Shown one piece after another: positions 1-8,968 of a DNA stretch of 64,000 nucleotides. The notes below the pieces were generated by a model. It was not told where the DNA came from and did no database searches. It was given only the letters and a program-made list of their open reading frames with translations. Positions within the stretch are counted from its first letter, which is position 1; every line of letters begins with the position of its first letter. The DNA lies in NCBI RefSeq assembly GCF_034356035.1, contig NZ_CP136423.1, forward strand, positions 1,736,001-1,800,000. The letters run 5' to 3'. The translations under genes were made by a program, and so were the position numbers. This stretch comes from Blautia hydrogenotrophica DSM 10507 (lineage in GTDB: Bacteria; Bacillota; Clostridia; Lachnospirales; Lachnospiraceae).

Positions 1-546
1 GGGATGAGCTATCAGGCCAGAGACCAAGTCAATGCCAACAGCGCTCTGATTGTGACGGTGAAGCCAGAGGACTTTCCAGAGGATGGACCTTTAGGCGGAG
101 TAGCTTTCCAAAGAAAGCTGGAAAAGGCTGCCTATGAGGCAGGCGGAGGGAAGATTCCAGTTCAGACTTTGAAAGATTACTGTAAAAATCAGGCCGGCAG
201 TAGTCTTGGCCAGGTAAAGCCTTTGATGAAAGGCGCTTGGACTTTGGCCAATGTGCGGGAAATCCTTCCCAGACAGATTGGGGACTCCATTGAGGAGGGC
301 ATTTATGCCTTCGACAAAAAAATTCCTGGATTTGCCAGAGAAGATGCCCTGCTGAGCGCGGTGGAGAGCAGGACCTCGTCTCCTGTGCGAATTCTGAGAG
401 GGGAAAATTGTGAGAGTCAGGTGTCTGGAATCTATCCCTGCGGGGAAGGAGCCGGCTACGCAGGCGGAATTACCTCGGCTGCTATGGATGGAATGAAGGT
501 GGCGGAGGGGATTTCACGCAGATTCCAAAAATGTGAAATATCTTAA
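1..546 (+). CDS. FAD-dependent dehydrogenase, C-terminal part (COG2509-type), cut by window edge
   Basis: The reading frame is open from base 1, so the N-terminal Rossmann and FAD-binding part lies outside the window. The visible 180 or so residues resemble the C-terminal half of the uncharacterised NAD(P)/FAD-dependent dehydrogenases grouped as COG2509. The segment GIYPCGEGAGYAGGITSA near residues 142-159 is the typical second flavin-contact stretch that closes such two-domain flavoproteins. The substrate is unknown in the family. The gene ends 13 bases before an intrinsic terminator, so it closes its own transcription unit and is not cotranscribed with radC. The ATG at 4 is probably an internal methionine. 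Confidence 0.75.
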   Translation, partial: GMSYQARDQVNANSALIVTVKPEDFPEDGPLGGVAFQRKLEKAAYEAGGGKIPVQTLKDYCKNQAGSSLGQVKPLMKGAWTLANVREILPRQIGDSIEEGIYAFDKKIPGFAREDALLSAVESRTSSPVRILRGENCESQVSGIYPCGEGAGYAGGITSAAMDGMKVAEGISRRFQKCEIS

Positions 547-558
547 AATTCCAAGAGG

Positions 559-582
559 GAGTGTGTACATCACACTCTTTTT
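559..582 (+). terminator. Rho-independent terminator after the flavoprotein gene
   Basis: A perfect 7-bp stem, GAGTGTG with CACACTC, closes a 5-base loop (TACAT) and is followed by five T residues. It lies directly behind the stop codon at 544-546. Confidence 0.85.
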
Positions 583-643
583 GTGCTAGAATGTAATGTG
601 CGATTTTCCTACGCAAACCTGAAGAGAGTAGGAAGGAGCGCAT

Positions 644-1330
644 ATGATGAAAGAAATACCAAGAGAAGAACGGCCCTATGAAAAATGCCAGAGGCTTGGT
701 CCTAAGGGGCTGTCTGATTCGGAACTACTGGCGGTGATTCTGCGCAGCGGCACCTCTGGTGTAAATTGCTTAGAGATGGCTTCGCAGGTGCTGAAGCTTG
801 CTCAGCCGCCCTATGAGGGACTACTGGGAATCTATCACCTCTCCTTGAAAGAGCTGATGGAGATTCCAGGGATTGGAGCAGTCAAAGGAATTCAGCTTCA
901 ATGTATCGGAGAGCTGTCTGTGCGTCTTGCAGCTATGCAAGCGAAAGAGAGCCTCGTCTTTACCAGGCCGGAGACGGTAGCCAGATATTATATGGAACGG
1001 TTTCGCCATGAAGAGCAAGAAAACCTGCTTTGTGTGATGTTGAACACGAAGAATCAGTATCTGGCAGAACGTGTAATCACAACAGGGACAGTGAATGCAT
1101 CCTTGATCTCTGCCAGGGAATTATTTTTGGAAGCGCTAAGAAACAAGGCGGTGAATATTCTATTGATCCACAATCATCCCAGCGGTGATCCCACACCCAG
1201 CAGGGAGGATATTTTAGCGACCCAGAAGATTTTTCAGGTGGGAGAGTTACTGGATATCCGGCTTCTCGATCACATTGTGATCGGGGACCAGCGTTATGTC
1301 AGTATGCGCAGTGAGGGACTGATAGAGTGA
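644..1330 (+). CDS. radC: RadC-family JAB/MPN protein
   Basis: This 228-residue protein has full family length. A helix-hairpin-helix stretch (EIPGIGAVKG, about residues 73-82) precedes the JAMM metal site HNHPSGDPTPSRED, whose first His is residue 176 and which supplies the His-x-His...Ser...Asp zinc ligands. RadC was named for DNA repair, but its biochemical role is still unsettled; the fold is that of a zinc isopeptidase. A site GGAAGGAG lies 5 bases before the tandem ATG ATG. The gene sits between a terminator and the mre cluster, a common Firmicutes neighbourhood. Confidence 0.93.
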   Translation: MMKEIPREERPYEKCQRLGPKGLSDSELLAVILRSGTSGVNCLEMASQVLKLAQPPYEGLLGIYHLSLKELMEIPGIGAVKGIQLQCIGELSVRLAAMQAKESLVFTRPETVARYYMERFRHEEQENLLCVMLNTKNQYLAERVITTGTVNASLISARELFLEALRNKAVNILLIHNHPSGDPTPSREDILATQKIFQVGELLDIRLLDHIVIGDQRYVSMRSEGLIE

Positions 1331-1391
1331 AAGAGCATCAGACGTATTTATCTTGGTGGAAAATGAAAAGATAAAAATAAGGGGAAGAGGT

Positions 1392-2405
1392 ATGCTTCGC
1401 AGAGTGTACGGGGTGGATCTTGGCACCAGCAGTGTCAAGATTTACTCGCTTTCAAAAAACAAAAAATATATGCAAAAAAATATGGTGGCGATACGCAATG
1501 GACGGCAGGTCATCGCTGTGGGCAATGACGCCTACGAAATGTATGAGAAGACACCTAGAAATATTCAGGTCAACTGTCCCATTCAAAATGGCAAAATTGC
1601 GAATATCTCCGTCATGGAGGTGGGTTTGTACAGTCTTTTAAAGAAGATTGAACCATACACACCCTTTGGCGCCGTGATGTATTTTACCGTTCCCGTGGAC
1701 GCCACAGCAATCGAGAAGAGAGCTTATTTTACGGTGGCGAACGGAAGTATGCTTCAAAACAACAAAGTTCTGATGGTGGAGTCACCGATTGCAGATGCCT
1801 TGGCTATGGGAATTTCCCCCCAAGAGAGCAAGGGGAGCATGATCGTCAATATTGGGGCTCAGAGCACGGAGTTGTCGGTGATCGCAGGCGGCAAAGTAAT
1901 CATAAGTAAGAGCTTGCAGCTGGGTGGTATGAAGATGGATGAGGGGATCATCAGTGAGATTCGCAAGAATTACAATCTACATCTGGGAAGAAGGACTGCC
2001 CATCGCCTGAAGACAGCTGTGGGACGGCTGAACACTCAGAGTAAGGAAGCCAGAAAGGTCGTTGGGATTGACAGCGTCTCAGGGCTGCCAAGGGAAGAGA
2101 CGGTTTCTTCCGTCGTGGTCAATGAGGGTATCTCTTCCTGTGTCGATGAAATTGCAAAGGAAATCAAGACTTTTTTGGAACGGACACCGCCTCAGATTGC
2201 CTATCAAATTGCTCAGGAAGGGATTTATCTCACCGGGGGAAGCACACGGTTGCCTTTTATTGAGAGTTATTTGGGAAATGATACCGGTTATAGTTTTAAG
2301 CTCTCAGGGCTTTATGAGCAGTGCACGATTCAAGGACTGGAGAAGATTATACAGGACAGTGGACTGCAGCAGTGGGCGTCGCCGATTAGACAGAGAAAAT
2401 TGTAG
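1392..2405 (+). CDS. mreB: Divergent MreB-like actin-family cell-shape protein
   Basis: This actin-fold ATPase of about 337 residues probably forms membrane-bound filaments that guide the elongation machinery. Actin motifs are visible: phosphate-1 GVDLGTSSVKIY (residues 7-18), phosphate-2 VNIGAQSTE (about 152-160) and the adenosine motif LTGGSTRLPF (about 280-289). It is clearly divergent from textbook MreB: phosphate-1 reads DLGTSS instead of DLGTAN and the usual DGVIADF stretch is replaced by NGKIANI. I place the start at ATG 1392 because AAGGGG lies 7 bases upstream; a TTG at 1353 would add 13 residues with no ribosome site. It is followed directly by mreC and mreD, which supports the role. 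Confidence 0.85.
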   Translation: MLRRVYGVDLGTSSVKIYSLSKNKKYMQKNMVAIRNGRQVIAVGNDAYEMYEKTPRNIQVNCPIQNGKIANISVMEVGLYSLLKKIEPYTPFGAVMYFTVPVDATAIEKRAYFTVANGSMLQNNKVLMVESPIADALAMGISPQESKGSMIVNIGAQSTELSVIAGGKVIISKSLQLGGMKMDEGIISEIRKNYNLHLGRRTAHRLKTAVGRLNTQSKEARKVVGIDSVSGLPREETVSSVVVNEGISSCVDEIAKEIKTFLERTPPQIAYQIAQEGIYLTGGSTRLPFIESYLGNDTGYSFKLSGLYEQCTIQGLEKIIQDSGLQQWASPIRQRKL

Positions 2406-2433
2406 TCGGAAACAGTGGAGTAAGGATTCTGTG

Positions 2434-3309
2434 ATGAAGAAAAAATTTAAAATTCATATAAAAATAAAAAGTAAGCATACGCTTGTGATTATGACATTTC
2501 TCTGTGTCAGTCTGATTGTGGCTGTCTTTGCGTCGGGAATCACTACGGCTCCTCTGCGGGATTTTGCCGGAATGGTCGTGGTTCCTTTTGAGAACAGTAT
2601 CAATGAGATCGGCAAGGGACTGACCAAGGTCAAGAAGAGTTTTCAGTCGAAACAGGATTTGATTGATGAAAATGAAAAACTGCAGCAGCAGATTGCAGAT
2701 CTGACAGAACAGAACAATGCGCTGATTTTGGACCAGGCAGATTTAGAAAGTTTGCGGGAACTGTATGAGTTGGACCAGGAGTACGCAGACTATCCTAAGA
2801 TTGCGGCTCAGGTGATTTCTAAGGACCCTGGAAATTGGTACAATGTTTTTGTCATCAATAAGGGAAGCAAAGACGGAATTCAAAAGGATATGAATGTGAT
2901 CGCTGACCGGGGACTGGTGGGAATCGTGACTGAGGTTGGCGCTCACTGGGCATCGGTCCGGTCGATTATCGATGACAGCAGCAATGTGAGCGGACAGACA
3001 GTCAGTACCTCTGACACCTGTGTAGTGCAAGGAGATCTAGAATTGATTGATGAGGGAAAACTTCGCTTTTCTCAGCTCTATGACGAGGAGGACAAGATCA
3101 AAGAAGGGGAGAGAATCGTCACCTCCAACATCAGTGAAAAATTTGTAAAAGGACTGTTTATCGGGTATGTGGGGGATGTGGAGATGGATTCTAACAACCT
3201 GACGAAGACAGGAACCATTGTGTCCCCGGTGGACTTTGCACATCTAGAGAACGTTCTGGTGATTACGACTTTGAAGGAGGGGCAGGAGGAGACGCAGGAT
3301 GAAGAATAA
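2434..3309 (+). CDS. mreC: Rod shape-determining protein MreC
   Basis: This bitopic membrane protein of 291 residues scaffolds the elongation complex outside the membrane. A basic N-terminus is followed by one membrane span (about residues 15-36), a coiled coil rich in Glu, Lys and Gln (about 60-110) and then the two-barrel MreC domain (about 120-275). The ATG at 2434 has TAAGGA 7 bases upstream. An open frame continues leftward into the 3' end of mreB, but it is a shadow of that gene. The gene overlaps mreD by 11 bases, which indicates translational coupling. Confidence 0.92.
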   Translation: MKKKFKIHIKIKSKHTLVIMTFLCVSLIVAVFASGITTAPLRDFAGMVVVPFENSINEIGKGLTKVKKSFQSKQDLIDENEKLQQQIADLTEQNNALILDQADLESLRELYELDQEYADYPKIAAQVISKDPGNWYNVFVINKGSKDGIQKDMNVIADRGLVGIVTEVGAHWASVRSIIDDSSNVSGQTVSTSDTCVVQGDLELIDEGKLRFSQLYDEEDKIKEGERIVTSNISEKFVKGLFIGYVGDVEMDSNNLTKTGTIVSPVDFAHLENVLVITTLKEGQEETQDEE

Positions 3310-3829
3310 ACTGATTTTGGCAGCCTTAATTTTGCTCTCTTTTCTCTTACAGTGTACCGTACTTCAGACTTTTGCCATCGGCTCCATCTCTGCGAATCTT
3401 CTGGTGATTCTGTGTGTGTCCATGGGACTACTCCGGGGAAAGAAAACGGGAATGTTTACAGGATTTTTCTGTGGAATCCTGGTAGATTTGTTTTATGGAC
3501 CGGTGTTTGGGCTATATGCGTTAATCTATATGTATCTGGGCTATTTTTCTGGATTTGGATGTAAGATCTACTACGACGATGATATGAAGGTACCCATGTG
3601 CTTTGTGGGAATCGGAGACCTGCTCTATAATTTTGCAGTCTACGGCCTGCAGTTTCTGTTGAGAGGACGATTGGGCTTTGGGACTTATTTTCTAAAGATT
3701 ATGATACCGGAGCTTTTATATACCGTGCTCTTGACACTTTTGGTGTACAAGCTCCTCTATACGATCAACTACCGCTTCATGGGAATGCGCACAACGAAGG
3801 ACAGTGATTCATTTTGGTTAATAAAATAA
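3299..3829 (+). CDS. mreD: Rod shape-determining protein MreD
   Basis: This 176-residue protein is almost wholly hydrophobic with about five or six predicted membrane spans, as expected for MreD, the integral membrane partner of MreC. The glycine-rich loop LRGKKTGMFTGFFCGILVD and the following LFYGPVFGLYAL are typical for the family. The start ATG at 3299 lies inside the end of mreC and is preceded by GGAGGAG. The 3' end overlaps the start of the PBP2 gene by 16 bases. Confidence 0.88.
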   Translation: MKNKLILAALILLSFLLQCTVLQTFAIGSISANLLVILCVSMGLLRGKKTGMFTGFFCGILVDLFYGPVFGLYALIYMYLGYFSGFGCKIYYDDDMKVPMCFVGIGDLLYNFAVYGLQFLLRGRLGFGTYFLKIMIPELLYTVLLTLLVYKLLYTINYRFMGMRTTKDSDSFWLIK

Positions 3830-6714
3830 GAAAAAAATTAAAAAAATTGTCAATTCCGAGGACTACGGTGCTCGGCATTGTGTTTTTGATTATGGCTTGT
3901 GTACTCGTACACAAACTTTTTGATCTTCAGATTATAGAAGGTGAAGATTATGTAAATGATTTTAAGCTCAGATCTACGAAGACTAGAACTCTGAAAAGTA
4001 CTAGAGGCAATATTTACGATAGAAACGGTGAGGTTCTGGCTTCCAATGAACTGGCTTATTCCATCACTTTGGAGGACAACGGAACCTATGACAGTGACCG
4101 TGTGAAAAATTTGACCTTAAACGGGACAATCTACAAAGTTTTGCAGATTTTCAAAGAAAACGGAGACTCCGTGGATGTGACCTTTCATATTATATTGGAT
4201 GAAAACGGCGATTATGTCTTCGATGTGGACGAAGGTGTTACTCTGGACCGCTTTCGCGCGGATATCTATGGAAAAGCCCTGGTTGATGATATGACTGAGA
4301 AAGAGGCTTCCTCCACGGCGGAAGAGATTATGGACTATCTCACGGGAGAGGAGCGGTTTTCTCTGGTGCTGACCGGGGAAGACGCTTACACAGAAAAAGA
4401 GCTGAAAGAATATGGACTGCCAGAGCGCTTTACCCAGGAAGAACTGATGGACATGACGAAGATGAGGTATGCGCTGTCCACCAACAGCTTTCAGAAATAT
4501 ATGCCGGTGACGGTCGCCACACAGGTGAGCAACGAATCTATCGCTTCCATTATGGAGAATCAAGATGAGCTTCAGGGTGTGGATGTGGTGGAGGATTCCA
4601 TCCGCACGTATGACAACGGACTTTACTATTCTTCCATTGTCGGCTATACCGGAAAGGCTTCCAGCGAGGAGCTGGAAAAGCTGAGGGAGGAGGATGACTC
4701 CTACGCGGCTGACTCTGTGATTGGAAAAACTGGAATGGAGCAGTATATGGAGACACAGCTGCAAGGCACAGACGGGCAGGAGACTGTCTACGTGGATAAC
4801 TTGGGAAAGGTCCTTCAGATCGACGAGGATAGCCGAGTGGAGCCTAAGGCTGGAAATGACGTGTATCTGACCATTGATAAGGATTGGCAGGAGAATATCT
4901 ATCACATTTTGGAACAGAGGGTGGCAGGTATTTTACTGTCTAAGATAGACCCAGGGAAGACTTTTGACGTAAACGCTGTCTCAGATGCCAGCCAGATTCG
5001 CATTCCCATCTATAATGTTTACAATGCGCTTGTGGCAAACAGTGTCATTGACATTGAACATTTTAAGGAGGAAGATGCCTCTGAGACAGAAAAAAATTTA
5101 TATGCCAAATTTCAACAAAAGCAGCAGGAAATATTTGATAAAATAACTCAGGAGCTTACCGGTGATTCTCCGAAAGCATATAAAGACTTGGACGAACAAA
5201 TGCAGGAATATGTCTCCTATATCGCGGATACTCTGTTGACAGAAAAGCTGGGAATTCTTCTGAGTAATTCCATTGACCGCAACGACGAGACGTATTTGGC
5301 CTGGGAACAGGAGCACAGCATCAGCCTACAAGACTATCTAACTTATGCGGCAGGACAGAACTGGATTGACATCTCTAAGATTTCCCCAGAGGGTGATTAT
5401 CTGGACTCTAAGGAAGTATACCTATCCTTGGCCGAATACATCACGGAATATCTGAAGACGGACACGGAGTTTGGAAAGCTGTTGTATAAATATATGCTGC
5501 AGGAAGACACGATCTCAGGCACAGAACTGTGTACAGTTCTCTATGACCAGGGAGTCCTCCCCAAAGAAGGAGACGAGATGTATCAGTCTTTGGTGTCTGG
5601 CGCGACCTCCGCTTACGACTTTATGATTTCGAAGATTAGCAGTCTGGAGATCACACCGGGACAGTTGGCTTTGGACCCTTGCTCTGCGTCTTGTGTGGTG
5701 ACAGATGTGGACACAGGAGAGGTATTGGCCTGTGTGACATATCCGGGATATGACAACAACCGTTTGGCAAATCATATGGACCAGGAATACTTTGCGAAGT
5801 TAAATACCGATTTGACTTCTCCGATCTTTAACAAGGCGACGCAGCAGAGGACAGCGCCAGGTTCTACCTTTAAATTGGTATCCGCGATTGCCGGAATAGA
5901 GGAGGATTTGATCGATGACTATTCCGTAATCAATTGTACCGGTTCTTTTGACTTGGTGCAGCCGCCCATTAATTGTTGGCAGAAGAGTGGACATGGCGGT
6001 CTGGATTTGACCTCAGCCATCGAACAGTCCTGTAACGTGTTTTTTACGACCATTGGCTTTATGGCGGGGGAGAACTCTGAAGGAGATTTCTCTGAGACTT
6101 CCAGTCTTGAGACTCTTCAGACCTACGCCAGTCTGATGGATTTGGATAAAAAGACTGGCATTGAGATCACAGAGTCGGAGCCCCAGGTATCTGATGAGTT
6201 TGCGGTTCCTTCTTACATCGGCCAGGGAACTCATCTGTACACCACCAGCCAGTTGGCCAGATATGTGACTACTCTTGCCAATGAGGGGACGAGCTTCCAA
6301 CTCTCCCTTTTGGACAAGACGACGGATTCAAAGGGAAAGCTGATTAAAGACTACACGCCGGGAATTCAAAGCGAGGTGGATTTACCCAGCAAGCTCTGGG
6401 ATTATATTCACAATGGAATGCGTCGTGTGGTTCAGACCCATGGGGAATTTAGCAATCTGGGAATGGAAGTCTCGGGCAAGACGGGGACAGCCGAGGAGTC
6501 GCCGACACGGCCGAACCATGGGCTGTTTATCGGTTATGCTCCGGCGGACGACCCTGAGGTGGCTTTGGCAATCCGTATCCCCCATGGATATTCTTCCGGT
6601 AATGCTTGTCTAGCTGCCAATGATATATTTAAATATATCTTTGAACTGACAGATGAAAAAAATATCATCACTGGATTTGCGTCTTCTGACACCAGTAATT
6701 CTTCTACAGACTAA
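3814..6714 (+). CDS. mrdA: Penicillin-binding protein 2 (class B transpeptidase) with a large insertion
   Basis: This membrane-anchored DD-transpeptidase crosslinks elongating peptidoglycan and is the expected partner of RodA in this cluster. One N-terminal span (about residues 13-34) is followed by a dimerisation domain (GNIYDRNGEVLA near residue 66) and the transpeptidase domain with STFK (Ser684), SCN (739-741) and KTG (Lys889). At 966 residues it is about 300 longer than a classical PBP2. The excess lies between the region near residue 355 and the catalytic serine, an acidic helical insertion of roughly 260 residues. The start is TTG at 3814, overlapping mreD by 16 bases, with AAGGA 12 bases upstream. 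Confidence 0.9.
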   Translation: MVNKIRKKLKKLSIPRTTVLGIVFLIMACVLVHKLFDLQIIEGEDYVNDFKLRSTKTRTLKSTRGNIYDRNGEVLASNELAYSITLEDNGTYDSDRVKNLTLNGTIYKVLQIFKENGDSVDVTFHIILDENGDYVFDVDEGVTLDRFRADIYGKALVDDMTEKEASSTAEEIMDYLTGEERFSLVLTGEDAYTEKELKEYGLPERFTQEELMDMTKMRYALSTNSFQKYMPVTVATQVSNESIASIMENQDELQGVDVVEDSIRTYDNGLYYSSIVGYTGKASSEELEKLREEDDSYAADSVIGKTGMEQYMETQLQGTDGQETVYVDNLGKVLQIDEDSRVEPKAGNDVYLTIDKDWQENIYHILEQRVAGILLSKIDPGKTFDVNAVSDASQIRIPIYNVYNALVANSVIDIEHFKEEDASETEKNLYAKFQQKQQEIFDKITQELTGDSPKAYKDLDEQMQEYVSYIADTLLTEKLGILLSNSIDRNDETYLAWEQEHSISLQDYLTYAAGQNWIDISKISPEGDYLDSKEVYLSLAEYITEYLKTDTEFGKLLYKYMLQEDTISGTELCTVLYDQGVLPKEGDEMYQSLVSGATSAYDFMISKISSLEITPGQLALDPCSASCVVTDVDTGEVLACVTYPGYDNNRLANHMDQEYFAKLNTDLTSPIFNKATQQRTAPGSTFKLVSAIAGIEEDLIDDYSVINCTGSFDLVQPPINCWQKSGHGGLDLTSAIEQSCNVFFTTIGFMAGENSEGDFSETSSLETLQTYASLMDLDKKTGIEITESEPQVSDEFAVPSYIGQGTHLYTTSQLARYVTTLANEGTSFQLSLLDKTTDSKGKLIKDYTPGIQSEVDLPSKLWDYIHNGMRRVVQTHGEFSNLGMEVSGKTGTAEESPTRPNHGLFIGYAPADDPEVALAIRIPHGYSSGNACLAANDIFKYIFELTDEKNIITGFASSDTSNSSTD

Positions 6715-6775
6715 AGCACAAAGAGATAAGACCCGCAGGCAGGGGATGTACGTATTATCATTGGGAGGAACAGAT

Positions 6776-7555
6776 ATGAGCGAAGTAATTGTAATTACCT
6801 CAGGAAAGGGCGGCGTCGGAAAGACTACCACAGTCGCCAACATCGGTATGGGCCTTGCCATGCTGGACAAAAAAGTAGTGGTGGTGGACACAGATATCGG
6901 ATTGCGCAATCTGGACGTGGTCATGGGTCTGGAAAATAGAATTGTCTATAATCTGGTAGATGTAGTCAACGGAAATTGCCGCATGAAGCAGGCATTGATT
7001 AAAGATAAGAGAAATCCAAACCTATTTTTGCTGCCTTCCGCGCAGACGAAGGACAAATCCGCAGTCTCGCCGGAACAGATGATAAAACTCACCGATGCTT
7101 TGAGAGAGGAATTTGACTATGTGCTGCTGGACTGTCCCGCGGGTATTGAACAAGGCTTTAAAAATGCAATAGCCGGTGCGGACCACGCTCTGGTTGTGAC
7201 GACGCCAGAAGTCTCTGCTATCAGAGACGCCGATCGGATTATCGGTTTGTTGGAGGCGAGTGAACTGAGAAATATTCACTTGATTATTAACCGCCTCAGA
7301 CCGGACATGATACGCAGAGGAGATATGATGTCCGTGGACGATGTGGTGGATATTCTGGCGGTCAATCTCATCGGAACAGTTCCTGACGACGAACAGATCG
7401 TCATTTCCACCAATCAGGGAGATCCCCTATCTGGTAAACGTTCTTTGGCAGAGCAAGAATACAAAAATATCTGCAAAAGATTGCTGGGGGAGGAGATTCC
7501 ATTTCCGTCGATTCAGGCGAAAAAGGGACTGTTTTCCAGATTTCGCAAGAAGTAA
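6776..7555 (+). CDS. minD: Septum site-determining ATPase MinD
   Basis: This 259-residue ParA/MinD-type ATPase binds the membrane and helps position the division site. The deviant Walker A motif GKGGVGKTT (residues 10-18, Lys11 and Lys16), switch I DTDIGLRNLD (about 39-48) and switch II DCPAGIEQGF are all present. The C-terminus ends in KKGLFSRFRKK, the amphipathic helix that anchors MinD to lipid. I use ATG 6776, which has GGGAGG about 8 bases upstream, rather than the longer frame from 6653. No minC-like frame lies in the 61 bases between the PBP2 gene and minD. Confidence 0.95.
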   Translation: MSEVIVITSGKGGVGKTTTVANIGMGLAMLDKKVVVVDTDIGLRNLDVVMGLENRIVYNLVDVVNGNCRMKQALIKDKRNPNLFLLPSAQTKDKSAVSPEQMIKLTDALREEFDYVLLDCPAGIEQGFKNAIAGADHALVVTTPEVSAIRDADRIIGLLEASELRNIHLIINRLRPDMIRRGDMMSVDDVVDILAVNLIGTVPDDEQIVISTNQGDPLSGKRSLAEQEYKNICKRLLGEEIPFPSIQAKKGLFSRFRKK

Positions 7556-7567
7556 GGAGGGGCAGGT

Positions 7568-7813
7568 ATGTGGTCGTTCCTGACAGAAAAAAGAAAATCC
7601 AGTAAGATTGCAAAAGATAGAATGAAACTGCTTTTGGTTTCGGAACGGATGAACTGCTCCACACAGACAATTATCATGATGCAGAATGATTTTCAGAAGA
7701 CAGCGGCCCGCTATTTTCCAGTCAAAGACACTGGCGTGACTTTCGAGATCAAAGATCAGCCGCCAACCCTGCGAATCTGCATCCCCCTTCAGATAAAGAA
7801 TAATTCTAGGTGA
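7568..7813 (+). CDS. minE: Cell division topological specificity factor MinE
   Basis: This 81-residue protein starts 12 bases after minD, with AAGGAGG just downstream of the minD stop. The N-terminal half (KIAKDRMKLLLVSER) matches the MinD-binding helix that stimulates MinD ATPase, and the remainder forms the topological specificity domain. Its position and size fit MinE. MinE normally works with MinCD, so the missing minC neighbour is notable. Confidence 0.9.
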   Translation: MWSFLTEKRKSSKIAKDRMKLLLVSERMNCSTQTIIMMQNDFQKTAARYFPVKDTGVTFEIKDQPPTLRICIPLQIKNNSR

Positions 7814-7819
7814 TACTTT

Positions 7820-8968
7820 ATGATAAAACAGTATAAGCTGCGATTTTACAATTTCAGACTGGTTATTCTGCTGCTGTCCATCAGTACCATTGGCGTTCTG
7901 TTAGTGGGGAGCGCGATGGAATCCTTGCGCAGTAAACAGTTAATGGGCGTTATTTTGGGGCTGATCGCCATGGTGATCGTCTCTCTGATGGATTTTAGCT
8001 GGATTTTGAACTTCTACTGGATCATGTATATTTTCAATATAGTGATGCTGTTGGGAGTGCGGATCTTTGGTTCCACAGCAGGTGGAGCGACGCGGTGGTT
8101 GAATTTAGGTTTCATTCAGTTTCAGCCCACGGAGCTGTCAAAGATCATACTGATTTTGTTTTTTGCAAAATTTTTTATGGACCATGAGGAAGATCTGAAC
8201 ACGGTCCGCACGATCGCGAAAGCTGCGCTCTTGCTTTTGGTCCCTTTGGTCTTGATCTGTATTCAGCCGGACTTGAAAAACACCATCACGGTGATCGTCC
8301 TCTTTTGTGTGTTGATTTATATGGCAGGACTCAGCTACAAGGTCATCGGAGGCGCGGTCTTGATTGCGGTACCGCTGTTGATTATCTTCCTGTCCATTGT
8401 GGTTCAGCCGGATCAAAAATTAATCAAGGATTACCAGAGAGATCGTATTATGTCCTGGCTGTATCCGGAGAACGAGGAGTATTCGGATGACATAGAACAG
8501 CAGAGAAACTCCATCATCGCAATAGGCTCCGGGGAGCTGACCGGAAAGGGACTGAACAACAACAGTGTCTCCTCAGCGAATAAAGGGAATTTTGTGTCAC
8601 AGATTCAGACAGACTTTATCTTTGCAGTGGCAGGAGAGGAGTTGGGCTTTTTGGGCTGTGTGCTGATTATTCTGCTTCTTTTGTTTATCTGCTGGGAGTG
8701 TCTGAGGATGAGTCTGAGGTCGAAGGACCTCTCCGGAAAGATCATCTGCTGCGGGGTCAGTACGATTATCGCTTTGCAGAGCTTTATCAATATCTGCGTG
8801 GCGACAGGACTGATGCCAAACACAGGAACTCCCCTTCCTTTTGTCAGTTACGGTCTGACTTCCATGGTCAGCCTTTATCTGGGAATGGGCATTGTGCTGA
8901 ACGTAGGTCTGCAAAGCAGTGAATACCGTGATTTACAGAAAATTTCCAAGAAAGAGGAATATTTATAG
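7820..8968 (+). CDS. rodA: SEDS-family glycan polymerase RodA
   Basis: This 382-residue multispanning protein of about ten membrane segments belongs to the SEDS family (RodA/FtsW/SpoVE), which polymerises glycan strands from lipid II. The conserved loop GGATRWLNLGFIQFQPTELSK (read at about residues 90-110) and the C-terminal PNTGTPLPFVSYGLTSM motif are clear. The company of mreBCD and the PBP2 gene favours RodA over FtsW. The gene starts 6 bases after minE with AGGTGAT as ribosome site and abuts the carboxypeptidase gene with no spacer. Confidence 0.93.
   Translation: MIKQYKLRFYNFRLVILLLSISTIGVLLVGSAMESLRSKQLMGVILGLIAMVIVSLMDFSWILNFYWIMYIFNIVMLLGVRIFGSTAGGATRWLNLGFIQFQPTELSKIILILFFAKFFMDHEEDLNTVRTIAKAALLLLVPLVLICIQPDLKNTITVIVLFCVLIYMAGLSYKVIGGAVLIAVPLLIIFLSIVVQPDQKLIKDYQRDRIMSWLYPENEEYSDDIEQQRNSIIAIGSGELTGKGLNNNSVSSANKGNFVSQIQTDFIFAVAGEELGFLGCVLIILLLLFICWECLRMSLRSKDLSGKIICCGVSTIIALQSFINICVATGLMPNTGTPLPFVSYGLTSMVSLYLGMGIVLNVGLQSSEYRDLQKISKKEEYL

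Noticed and set aside
1353..1391. TTG start for the mreB-like gene at 1353
   Set aside because: No ribosome site at proper distance; ATG 1392 has AAGGGG 7 bases upstream and restores the normal N-terminus near the first actin motif.
4117..4905. 262-codon antisense frame inside the PBP2 gene
   Set aside because: It mirrors a strongly supported coding sequence, has no ribosome site and looks like codon-bias shadow.
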